A stretch of DNA of 41,549 nucleotides from Streptococcus oralis (GTDB taxonomy: Bacteria; Bacillota; Bacilli; Lactobacillales; Streptococcaceae): assembly GCF_001578705.1 (NCBI RefSeq), contig NZ_KQ969037.1, positions 551,821-593,369 of the forward strand, read 5' to 3'. A program made the translations under genes and the position numbers. Every line of letters begins with the position of its first letter. The first letter of the stretch is position 1. Below, one piece after another: positions 29,558 through 37,419 of this stretch. The notes under the pieces are model-generated. The model searched no databases, was not told where the DNA came from, and saw only the letters and a program-made list of their open reading frames with translations.

Positions 29558-30371
29558 TTGTTTCGAGTCTCTCCTCAGCATACTTGATCATCCTCTCTGC
29601 GGTTACTTTGTCATAGTGGAAGCCGGTTTTAAGAGAGAAGGCCTGCGCTTCTCTGTGGAAAAGGTCCATCGTAGCAAACAAAGACTGAGTGATTTTCTCT
29701 TTACTTGAAAAATCAAGCAGATTCGAGAATTCCTTCTCCTTCTCTGCAGGTAAATACTGGAAAAGATACTTGTAGTTCTTGCCGATATCGACTGTTCCAT
29801 TATCACTTGCAACCTGCCAAGCTAAGATCTTCAAGAGTTCTTGTTGACAAATGCCGTAGAGATGGTCCGTCGCATAGATGAGTTGCTTACGACGAATACC
29901 CTTAACCACATAGGCTGATACCCACCAAAATTCATTGCAGGCTTTGTCAAACTCTATTGCACTAGCTGGGCTCGTCCAAAAGCGTTGAGGACTCGGTAGA
30001 TAAGGTTCAAACAAACCCTTAGGATCTTCTAAAACGGTGAACCCTGCTTCACTATCCACCCACTCTTGAATATACTCCGTAGGACAGAGGATCAAATCAA
30101 TCCGATTTCCATCTTCAAATAGCATCAGATAAAGTCGACGGTTGCCTAGGACATTATGCTGCTCAATGGTACGAGTGCCAAACTGGTCTAACCAAGAAAG
30201 GTCACTCGTCAGATTATCTAAGTCGTCCACGACATAGACCACGTCGTAATCCTGAAACTCATCTTTTGGTGCTTTTGGATTTGTCCGTGAACCAGACATG
30301 GCGACAGCCTCGACTTGGAGATTTTTTGCGATTTGTAAAATTAGATTCAACATTTCGGATTCTGTTCTCAT
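29538..30371 (-). CDS. ANT(6)-like aminoglycoside adenylyltransferase
   Basis: A 277-residue nucleotidyltransferase similar in pattern to the streptomycin 6-adenylyltransferases. The start MRTESEMLNLI, the nucleotide site GSR (27-29) followed by FQDYDVVYVV (D41, D43), and GNRIDLILCPTEYI all match ANT(6) features. Streptomycin resistance cannot be assumed: chromosomal members are often silent or weak. I start at MRTE with AGGCAGG upstream, 16 bases after the stop of an acetyltransferase remnant. The frame extends 34 codons further upstream, but these overlap that remnant. Confidence 0.85.
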   Translation of the reverse strand: MRTESEMLNLILQIAKNLQVEAVAMSGSRTNPKAPKDEFQDYDVVYVVDDLDNLTSDLSWLDQFGTRTIEQHNVLGNRRLYLMLFEDGNRIDLILCPTEYIQEWVDSEAGFTVLEDPKGLFEPYLPSPQRFWTSPASAIEFDKACNEFWWVSAYVVKGIRRKQLIYATDHLYGICQQELLKILAWQVASDNGTVDIGKNYKYLFQYLPAEKEKEFSNLLDFSSKEKITQSLFATMDLFHREAQAFSLKTGFHYDKVTAERMIKYAEERLETNETFTK

Positions 30372-30387
30372 GGAAATACCTGCCTTT

Positions 30388-30510
30388 TTAGTGGAGATTC
30401 TTGATTCTGTAGAGGATATGTCTATAAAGGGGACTGTCTGCTGGAACTTTTTCATTATCAAATTCTTTGACAAATTTCATGCCTAGTTTTTTCATGACTT
30501 TGACAGCCAT
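30388..30510 (-). pseudogene. C-terminal fragment of a GNAT acetyltransferase
   Basis: A 40-residue frame beginning MAVKVMKKLGMKF and continuing VKEFDNEKVPADSPLYRH to ILYRIKNLH. This is the typical end of RimJ/RimL-type GNAT acetyltransferases (RVMEKLGM, then FDN and H-ILYRI). The remainder of the enzyme is absent: just upstream, sequence switches to the end of an unrelated membrane protein gene. So this is a 5'-truncated remnant and marks an insertion or deletion boundary at about 30511-30525. It likely once preceded the adenylyltransferase in an operon. Confidence 0.65.
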
Positions 30511-30518
30511 CTTTGTTT

Positions 30519-30821
30519 TTATTTTTTCTTTTTAAAAAGCTCATTAATAATAAGTAAAACTACTAACAGAACAGCTAATACATTTGTTTGACGTCCAATT
30601 GGCTTGAACCACCAGCTTTGATTGCTTGCAAAATTAACTCCTACAATAACAATCATGAGCAATATGGCCCAACCTGAAATTTTTGGCATAATATTATCCT
30701 TGTCTTCCTCCACTTGATTAGTTTCACTAGATTTTACATTTTTTAAATAATCTTCAACATTAAATTTATTTATCTTCTCCTCACTATTTTTAGTGATCTT
30801 AATATCTATATCATGCTTCAT
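30519..30821 (-). CDS. Small membrane protein, unknown function
   Basis: A 100-residue protein: a hydrophilic, charged N-terminal half (to about residue 45) then two hydrophobic segments (WAILLMIVIVGVNFA and NVLAVLLVVLLIINELF) ending in KKKK. The start MKHDIDI (a GTG three codons upstream is possible) lies within the end of the preceding gene, two bases before its stop region, so the two genes are translationally coupled. Unrecognised. Confidence 0.6.
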   Translation of the reverse strand: MKHDIDIKITKNSEEKINKFNVEDYLKNVKSSETNQVEEDKDNIMPKISGWAILLMIVIVGVNFASNQSWWFKPIGRQTNVLAVLLVVLLIINELFKKKK

Positions 30822-30822
30822 C

Positions 30823-31368
30823 TCATACACTTCCCATCATCTTTTTATTGATTTTTTCAATCAGATCGTATTCTTCATTGTCATTCTCTAAGGTTCTACT
30901 TATTGCCTTTGCTTTCTCATACGTTTCACGAATAAATTCTGGTTGTTTTGAAGCATTGTAATAAACCTTCAAAAATTTCAACGATGATAGCATAGAAGCA
31001 TTGTATTCCCAATGGTTCTTCAACAGACATCTGATAAAAACTCTGATGATTTCCTGTTCTTGATACAAGAGACTTGTTTCATGATGTTCAAAATACTTTA
31101 ACGAAATATAATCACAATAGTAAATCATGATATTAGATATCCAATCAAAAGTGTTTTCTTGAACTTTCTGAGTTGGTTCATAGCGTAGAGCTGTCCTTAA
31201 CACCTGAACTTCTTTAAGCGTAATTTCTTTAGCAGAAGCTGCATCAAAAAGCTTTGAGCGCCAGCCTGAAATGCCATCTAAAGAACTTCTATAATTGGTA
31301 TATAAGGTAAAGATTGATACAATTGCACCTAACAGAGCCGCAAATAATCCAATCACTAATTCATTCAT
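30823..31368 (-). CDS. Membrane-anchored protein, unknown function
   Basis: A 181-residue protein with one N-terminal membrane helix (LVIGLFAALLGAIVSIFTLY) followed by a helical cytoplasmic domain of about 150 residues. It is coupled to the next small membrane protein and appears low in GC. I do not recognise it. The pair layout (anchored helical protein plus two-helix protein) occurs in some defence and toxin loci, but nothing here proves such a role. Confidence 0.65.
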   Translation of the reverse strand: MNELVIGLFAALLGAIVSIFTLYTNYRSSLDGISGWRSKLFDAASAKEITLKEVQVLRTALRYEPTQKVQENTFDWISNIMIYYCDYISLKYFEHHETSLLYQEQEIIRVFIRCLLKNHWEYNASMLSSLKFLKVYYNASKQPEFIRETYEKAKAISRTLENDNEEYDLIEKINKKMMGSV

Positions 31369-31418
31369 CTTTATATCCTATATTCACTTTCTAAGATTTA
31401 TTTTGACTCGCATAAATT

Positions 31419-31450
31419 AACCAGAACAACCTACTTGGCTTCTTCTGGTT
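31419..31450 (-). terminator. Possible weak terminator after the DUF6261-like gene
   Basis: AACCAGAA/TTCTGGTT stem with a 16-base loop overlapping the 3' end of the gene; the T-tract is short (TTAATTT). Confidence 0.35.
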
Positions 31451-32180
31451 GTGTTGGGGTAATTTTTTTGATTGGCTTGCGTTTTTTATAGCGACTACGG
31501 ATAGCGTTGAGATGGTCACGGAGATCGGCATACTGCTTTTTATCTGGATAAGCATAAGCGTTGATTGCAGTAAAATCCACAAGGAAGTCATAGATTTCCT
31601 GCAGTTTCACACGAAATTCCTTGTTTTGACTAGGTGCCTTGCCTTTTTGCTCAGCCAAGCGCTTCTTATAGGCTTTTTCAAACTGAGCCTGCGCCTTTGT
31701 CAAGGTTTCTACATGAGTTGTCAAATGCAGGGTTGCAAGGGCAGTTTGGTAGTCAGTATCTTTTAGCTCCTTTAGCAAATGGTTAATAGCTTCTGTCTCT
31801 TTTTCGTAGCTCATACTCGTTAGCCCAGCATAATTCTTGAAAAGTTTGCTGAGTTTGTCGTAAGCTTCCTTGCTACCTGCTTCTTTGACACGAGAGAAGG
31901 CCTTGACCAAACCAGTCAAGGTAGAAAGCGCATCATCACGCTCACGATCAGACGTTTCCAGACTAGCCACCGTTTGACTGGCCTTGGAACGGTGCAAACC
32001 AGCTTGCAAAGTCTCAAGAAGTTTCTCCATATCCCCAAGCTTCGTTGCGTAAACCTGCTCAGACTTATTGGCTTTTGTAAAAGCCTCCAACTCGTCCTTG
32101 CTCTCAGACATGAGCTGGAAAAATTCGTTGTTTTCCAAATTGCGCACAGTTAAACTAGTGATTCCATATTCTTTTTTCAT
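31431..32180 (-). CDS. Helical DUF6261-like protein
   Basis: A 249-residue, mostly helical soluble protein with a strong GAGGAG ribosome site. Sequence features are SLTVRNLENNEFFQLMSE at the start, a repeated-helix core, and a basic Pro-rich tail (RYKKRKPIKKITPTQPEEAK). It resembles the DUF6261 proteins of streptococci and Bacteroidetes as I remember them; the function of that family is unknown. It is an accessory gene between parE and parC. Confidence 0.65.
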   Translation of the reverse strand: MKKEYGITSLTVRNLENNEFFQLMSESKDELEAFTKANKSEQVYATKLGDMEKLLETLQAGLHRSKASQTVASLETSDRERDDALSTLTGLVKAFSRVKEAGSKEAYDKLSKLFKNYAGLTSMSYEKETEAINHLLKELKDTDYQTALATLHLTTHVETLTKAQAQFEKAYKKRLAEQKGKAPSQNKEFRVKLQEIYDFLVDFTAINAYAYPDKKQYADLRDHLNAIRSRYKKRKPIKKITPTQPEEAK

Positions 32181-32262
32181 AAAACTCCTCTTTCAATGAT
32201 GTGTTTTTAAGTTTTTGCTCTAAAATAATTCAGAACATATCTAAATATTCGTATTTTACTCC

Positions 32263-32298
32263 AATAACTCAAAACACACATGTGTGATTTGGGTTATT
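32263..32298. repeat. Nearly perfect 36-nt inverted repeat
   Basis: AATAACTCAAA-A-CACACA/TGTGTG-A-TTTGGGTTATT: 17 of 18 pairs form, one as G-T, with a single A-A mismatch. No T-run follows on either strand, so it is not a standard intrinsic terminator. It lies in the gap before the DUF6261-like gene. Confidence 0.6.
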
Positions 32299-32372
32299 TC
32301 CCTCCAGACAAGATATTCTTCAGGTGGGATTTCTTGTTTTGGGGGTGAAATACTAGGATATATAAAAAGTTT

Positions 32373-33676
32373 TTAATCTAAAGGTTCAATAAAGTAATGC
32401 TTCATCTTGGATAGACTACTATAATCAATAAACTTATTCAAATCATAATCCAGACCTTTTTTAATTGAATTTTCTATTAATTCAATAATTTTATCATCTT
32501 CATCGGATAACGATTGAGCTCTGCTCGGAATTAAATTTCTTGTATTAGCCTGACCTGAAGTCGTAAATTCAAATACAGTATAAATTTTATTACCTTTAAA
32601 AGTTCCTTCAATAACTAGAAGACTTTTCCCTTCATAGAAAAAGTCATTCACCAATTGTGCTGGTCCGCCAACACAATCAAGAGTATAGAATTTTTTGAAA
32701 CCCTCTACATCTGTATTAGAAAGTTTACTCCCAACTTTAATATCCCCTATTTCGGCTTTGTTCGTCACAATCCATTTATATGAGGTTCCATCGGAAAACA
32801 GATCTTCAAAAATAGCTTTACTTTGTAGATAGTGCTCTCTGAAATTTAAACGTTCAAAGCATGCTTTCATAGTCTGATAATTATATTTTTGATACAAGGT
32901 AACATATTTATCTCCTAAGATTTTTAGAATGCCCTTTTCAGAAAATTCATCTATAATCTTTATGTCATCTTCAATAAATCCAATCCATGTTAAAGCTCGG
33001 TCAATTTCGCCTTCAAGTCTCTCTTTCCATAACTTATTGACATACCAAAATTTGACATCCTTCAATACTAAATCTTTATACTGAGATTTCAATTCATAAC
33101 AGTTAACAGAACGACCTTCTAACTCGACAGCTTCAAAATACCAATCAAAATCTGAAATATCCGGACTCTGCACTTGTTTAATCACCTCTAAAAGTTCCTG
33201 ATGTTGCTTGCTACTTTGTTCTGACAAACTAGCGATTTCACCCCTAGTATCTTCATGCAATTTTTATGTAGCGCAACATCAGATTTTGAGAGTGTTGAAA
33301 GATCAAGTATCGTATCAGACAAACATTTTTCAAATTCATCCATCAATTCAAAAAACAGATCAGGATTAAAGTCTTGGCTACTAATCATTGTTTTGAGGTG
33401 ATTTTTAAATTCTTTATAATCTTTATATTTACTATTCAAGTTATACCGAATTTTTATAAGCTCTTCAGAAACTTGATTTTCCTTCCAGAATTTGGCTATA
33501 CCCTCATAACTAGGATTTTCGCCATGTCTTTCCAATATATATTTTTCAAAATCGTTTACTGCATTTTGAATTTTTTGGGTTTCAAGTTTTTCATCTATTC
33601 CCAGCCCCTCTAAAAGCTTGTCCAAATCCATTCCAGTAAAATCAAAGAAAAAAGATATCAATTTTTGTTTATCCAT
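32373..33676 (-). pseudogene. Accessory protein of unknown function split by a frameshift
   Basis: The 5' part (from MDKQKLISFF at 33676) and the 3' part (to 32373) are in different frames and meet at a run of five As on the minus strand (33261-33265). Six As would give one protein of about 434 residues across the join (ALHKKLHEDTRGEIASLSEQ). The intact form would be an acidic N-terminal helical region, a coiled coil near residues 135-165, then a mixed domain (DWYFEAVELEGRSVNCYELK to IYTVFEFTTSGQ). The start codon is 12 bases after the parE stop, and the GGGGGA ribosome site touches that stop. No family recognised. It may be a pseudogene, a phase-variable gene or a sequencing error. Confidence 0.65.
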
Positions 33677-33688
33677 ACATTCTTCCCC

Positions 33689-35638
33689 CTAAAACACCAT
33701 CTCCCCACTCTCCTCCAGCGTAAACTTGACATTATCCTCAATCCACTTACGGCGTGGTTCGACCTTGTCTCCCATGAGGACATTGACGCGGCGTTCAGCG
33801 CGTGCTAGGTCTTCGATGGTGACACGGATAAGGGTACGGGTTTCAGGATTCATAGTCGTCTCCCAGAGTTGGTCCGCATTCATCTCACCAAGACCCTTGT
33901 AGCGTTGGAGAGTAGCGCCTTTACCGAATTGTTTACGGAGTTCTTCTAGCTCTCCGTCCGTCCAAGCATAGGCCACTTCTTCTTTCTTGCCTTTCCCTTT
34001 TGACATCTTGTAAAGAGGCGGAAGGGCGATATAGACATGTCCTGCCTCAACTAGCGGACGCATATAACGGTAGAAGAATGTTAAGAGAAGAGTTTGAATA
34101 TGGGCACCATCGGTATCCGCATCGGTCATGATAATGATCTTGTCATAGTTGGCATCTTCAATGGAGAAGTCTGCTCCCACACCCGCACCGATGGTATAAA
34201 TCATGGTATTGATTTCTTCATTTTTGAGAATATCTGCCATCTTGGCCTTGGCTGTATTAATCACCTTACCTCGAAGGGGCAAGATAGCCTGGAACTTACG
34301 GTCACGGCCTTGTTTGGCAGAACCACCGGCAGAGTCCCCTTCGACTAGGTAGAGCTCGTTCTTTGCTGGATTCTTAGACTGGGCTGGAGTCAATTTTCCA
34401 GACAACAAGCCCTTGTCTTTTTTATTTTTCTTACCATTTCGGCTCTCATCACGCGCCTTACGTGCCGCTTCACGCGCATCACGCGCCTTGATAGCCTTGC
34501 GAATGAGATTGGAAGCCAATTCACCATTTTCCATAAGGAAGAAGGTCAACTTATCAGCCACAATCCCATCGACGATTGGACGAGCTAGTGGGCTTCCCAG
34601 CTTATCCTTTGTCTGACCCTCAAACTGGAGGTGTTCTTCCGGAACTAGGATAGAAAGAACAGCTGCTAGTCCTTCACGATAGTCTGAACCCTCAAGGTTC
34701 TTATCTTTTTCCTTGAGAAGTCCCGTCTTACGCGCATAATCGTTCATGACCTTAGTAATGGCAGACTTAAGACCTGTCTCATGCGTTCCACCATCTTTCG
34801 TACGAACGTTATTGACAAAGGATAGGATGTTATCTGAAAATCCATCATTGTACTGGAGGGCAACTTCCACTTGGAAACCATTGTCTTCGCCTTCAAAGTA
34901 TAGGACTGGCGTCAAGGTTTCCTTGTCTTCGTTCAGATAGGAAACAAAGTCCTGAACTCCGTTCTCATAGTGGAACTCAATCGCTTCATCTGTTCGCTTG
35001 TCCGTCAATGACAAGGTGACATTTTTTAAGAGGAAGGCTGACTCATTGAGACGTTCTGAAATGGTATTGTACTTAAAGTCTGTCGTAGAAAAAATCGTCG
35101 CGTCAGGCATGAAAGTAACCTTGGTACCTGTCTTAGACTTGGGTGCTGTACCAATTTTCTTCAAGGTTGTAACAGGTTTTCCACCATTTTCAAAACGTTG
35201 CTTGTAGACTGTACCGTCACGAGTAATTTCAACTTCTAGCCAACTAGAAAGGGCATTAACGACTGAAGATCCCACCCCGTGGAGACCACCAGATGTCTTA
35301 TAACCCCCTTGACCGAATTTCCCTCCAGCGTGGAGAATGGTAAAGATAACCTCAACAGTTGGAATTCCCATGGCGTGCATCCCAGTCGGCATTCCTCGAC
35401 CATGGTCTTGAACGGTTAAACTTCCGTCTTTATTGATGGTCACATCAATGCGGTCACCAAATCCAGACAAGGCTTCATCGACTGCATTGTCCACAATTTC
35501 CCAGACTAGGTGATGGAGACCCGCACCGTCAGTCGATCCGATATACATCCCCGGACGTTTACGGACTGCATCCAACCCTTCTAGCACCTGAATGGCATCA
35601 TCATTGTAGTTGTTAATATTGATTTCCTTTTTTGACAC
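33689..35638 (-). CDS. parE: Topoisomerase IV subunit B
   Basis: A 649-residue ATPase subunit partnering ParC. The GHKL site is at EIVDNAVDEALSG and DHGRGMPTG, the TOPRIM domain has LVEGDSAGGSAKQGRD and PLRGKVINTAKAKMADIL, and DADTDGAHI carries the metal-binding aspartates. It starts at GTG with an AGGAGG site; no ATG fits better. The parC gene is 4.9 kb downstream, separated by accessory genes. It has a good promoter divergent from plsY. Confidence 0.97.
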   Translation of the reverse strand: MSKKEININNYNDDAIQVLEGLDAVRKRPGMYIGSTDGAGLHHLVWEIVDNAVDEALSGFGDRIDVTINKDGSLTVQDHGRGMPTGMHAMGIPTVEVIFTILHAGGKFGQGGYKTSGGLHGVGSSVVNALSSWLEVEITRDGTVYKQRFENGGKPVTTLKKIGTAPKSKTGTKVTFMPDATIFSTTDFKYNTISERLNESAFLLKNVTLSLTDKRTDEAIEFHYENGVQDFVSYLNEDKETLTPVLYFEGEDNGFQVEVALQYNDGFSDNILSFVNNVRTKDGGTHETGLKSAITKVMNDYARKTGLLKEKDKNLEGSDYREGLAAVLSILVPEEHLQFEGQTKDKLGSPLARPIVDGIVADKLTFFLMENGELASNLIRKAIKARDAREAARKARDESRNGKKNKKDKGLLSGKLTPAQSKNPAKNELYLVEGDSAGGSAKQGRDRKFQAILPLRGKVINTAKAKMADILKNEEINTMIYTIGAGVGADFSIEDANYDKIIIMTDADTDGAHIQTLLLTFFYRYMRPLVEAGHVYIALPPLYKMSKGKGKKEEVAYAWTDGELEELRKQFGKGATLQRYKGLGEMNADQLWETTMNPETRTLIRVTIEDLARAERRVNVLMGDKVEPRRKWIEDNVKFTLEESGEMVF

Positions 35639-35667
35639 AAGGAACCTCCTATTTGTTCATCTTTTCT

Positions 35668-35696
35668 ATTTTACAGGTTTTCTAGGGATTTTGCAA
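35668..35696 (-). promoter_or_regulatory. Promoter of parE
   Basis: TTGCAA and TAAAAT at 17-base spacing with TG directly before the -10, 30 bases before the GTG start. Confidence 0.65.
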
Positions 35697-35757
35697 AATT
35701 TTTCCCATTCAGCTGTCACAATTTCACAAGATATTCTCTGCTTTCCACACCATTTCA

Positions 35758-35766
35758 TGGTATAAT
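35758..35766 (+). promoter_or_regulatory. Extended -10 predicting a leaderless plsY mRNA
   Basis: TGGTATAAT ends six bases before ATG at 35773, so transcription would start at about the A of ATG. No Shine-Dalgarno sequence is present. Confidence 0.6.
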
Positions 35767-35772
35767 AGACAC

Positions 35773-36414
35773 ATGATGACATTTGTATTATTAATACTAG
35801 CTTATTTGCTAGGTTCGATTCCGTCTGGTCTATGGATTGGACAAATTTTCTTTCAAACAAATCTGCGTGAACACGGTTCTGGAAATACTGGTACGACCAA
35901 TACTTTCCGTATTTTAGGTAAGAAAGCAGGTATGGCAACCTTTGTGATTGACTTCTTTAAAGGAGCCTTGGCAACTCTACTTCCTATTCTTTTCCACCAA
36001 CAAGGTGTATCACCTCTTGCCTTTGGACTTTTGGCTGTGATTGGACATACCTTTCCTATCTTTGCAGGATTTAAAGGTGGCAAGGCTGTCGCAACAAGTG
36101 CTGGAGTTGTTTTTGGATTTGTGCCTGTCTTCTGTCTCTACCTAGCGATTGTATTTTTTGGAACCCTCTATCTGGGTAGCATGATTTCGCTATCTAGCGT
36201 TGTTGCTTCTATCGCGGCCGTTATCGGAGTTCTCCTATTTCCACTATTTGGTTTTATCCTAAACAGCTATGACCCTCTCTTCATTCTGATTATCCTAGCA
36301 CTTGCTAGCTTGATTATCATTCGTCACAAGGATAATATCACACGCATCAAAAACAAAACTGAAAACCTCGTTCCTTGGGGACTGAACTTAACTCATCAAA
36401 ATCCTAAAAAATAA
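35773..36414 (+). CDS. plsY: Acyl-phosphate:glycerol-3-phosphate acyltransferase PlsY
   Basis: A 213-residue integral membrane enzyme that makes lysophosphatidic acid from acyl-phosphate, the first membrane step of phospholipid synthesis. The three family motifs are visible: GSIPSG, then [17 protein letters not shown], and [13 protein letters not shown]. About five helices. Two ATG codons in a row (35773, 35776) follow an extended -10 at six bases and there is no ribosome site, so the mRNA is probably leaderless. Divergent from parE. It uses acyl-phosphate from PlsX, which is where the DegV/FakB fatty acids enter. Confidence 0.95.
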   Translation: MMTFVLLILAYLLGSIPSGLWIGQIFFQTNLREHGSGNTGTTNTFRILGKKAGMATFVIDFFKGALATLLPILFHQQGVSPLAFGLLAVIGHTFPIFAGFKGGKAVATSAGVVFGFVPVFCLYLAIVFFGTLYLGSMISLSSVVASIAAVIGVLLFPLFGFILNSYDPLFILIILALASLIIIRHKDNITRIKNKTENLVPWGLNLTHQNPKK

Positions 36415-36440
36415 AACGCCAGTTTGAACTGACGTTTTTT
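36413..36440. terminator. Terminator after plsY
   Basis: Stem AACGCCAGTT/AACTGACGTT with one mismatch, followed by TTTTTT on the plus strand and As on the other; it can serve both plsY and the converging ABC operon. Confidence 0.7.
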
Positions 36441-36460
36441 GTATGCTATTAATAAGCCTG

Positions 36461-37417
36461 TTATTTTGATTTGATATAGTTGATACCATCTGCCTTTGGT
36501 GCAACTGCTTTTCCAAAGAAGGCTGCCAAGACAAGGATGGTCAAGACATAAGGGGCGATTTGAAGGTAAACCGCTGGCACTCCTTGTAGGAAAGGCAATT
36601 GAGAACCGATAACTGCCAAACTTTGTGAAAGTCCAAAGAAGAGACTGGAAAGCATAGCACCGATTGGGTTCCATTTACCAAAGATCATTGCCGCAAGAGC
36701 AATAAATCCGGGCCCTACAATGGTTGTCACTGAGAAGTTGACTGAGATTGATTGGGCGTAGATAGCTCCACCAATTCCGCCAAGGAAACCTGAAATGATA
36801 ACCCCAAGATACCTCATTTTGTAGACATTGATCCCCAAGGTATCCGCTGCTTGAGGGTGTTCACCAACAGAGCGAAGGCGAAGACCAAAACGTGTCTTAA
36901 AGAGAATAAACCATGCAAAGAATGAGAAGGCAATCGCGATATAACCTAGTAGACTGGTTGACTTGAAGAAGATATCTCCAATCACAGGGATATCAGCCAA
37001 AACTGGGAAATCAAAACGTCCAAAAGTCTGGCTTAAGTTATCCGTTTGCCCTTTGTTATAAAGAACTTTAACCAAGAAAACTGCTAAGGCAGGAGCCATC
37101 AAGTTCAATACTGTACCACTGACAACATGGTCCGCACGGAAATGAACTGTAGCGACTGCATGGATGAGGGAGAAAATAGCTCCCACGATACCAGCAACTA
37201 ACAAGGAAATCCAAGGGGTCGCTGCTCCAAGTTGTTCTGCAAATTCAAGGTTAAAGACAACCCCAGAAAAGGCTCCCATAACCATAATTCCTTCAAGACC
37301 GACGTTAACGACACCACCACGTTCAGAGAAAACTCCTCCGATACTCGTAAAAATAAGTGGTGCTGAGTAAATCAGCATAGAAGAGACTAAGAGGGTGAGT
37401 AATGTTGTAATAGACAT
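36461..37417 (-). CDS. Nucleoside ABC importer permease 2
   Basis: A 318-residue BPD-type permease of the BmpA-importer family with about eight or nine helices. Family pattern GGVVNVGLEGIMVMGAF and RSVGEHPQAADTLGIN are seen. Its ribosome site (GGAGGTAAG) spans the end of permease 1, two bases apart. It is the last gene in the importer operon. Streptococcal homologues carry nucleosides (PnrA system). Confidence 0.9.
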   Translation of the reverse strand: MSITTLLTLLVSSMLIYSAPLIFTSIGGVFSERGGVVNVGLEGIMVMGAFSGVVFNLEFAEQLGAATPWISLLVAGIVGAIFSLIHAVATVHFRADHVVSGTVLNLMAPALAVFLVKVLYNKGQTDNLSQTFGRFDFPVLADIPVIGDIFFKSTSLLGYIAIAFSFFAWFILFKTRFGLRLRSVGEHPQAADTLGINVYKMRYLGVIISGFLGGIGGAIYAQSISVNFSVTTIVGPGFIALAAMIFGKWNPIGAMLSSLFFGLSQSLAVIGSQLPFLQGVPAVYLQIAPYVLTILVLAAFFGKAVAPKADGINYIKSK

Positions 37418-37419
37418 CC

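Noticed and set aside
29357-29708. Plus-strand frame overlapping the CPBP and ANT(6)-like genes
   Set aside because: Antisense to two well-supported genes, no ribosome site.
33255-33268. Programmed -1 ribosomal frameshift at the poly-A run
   Set aside because: The sequence around the run (T AAA AAT) is not a usual X-XXY-YYZ slippery heptamer, and a lost A explains it more simply; not disproved.
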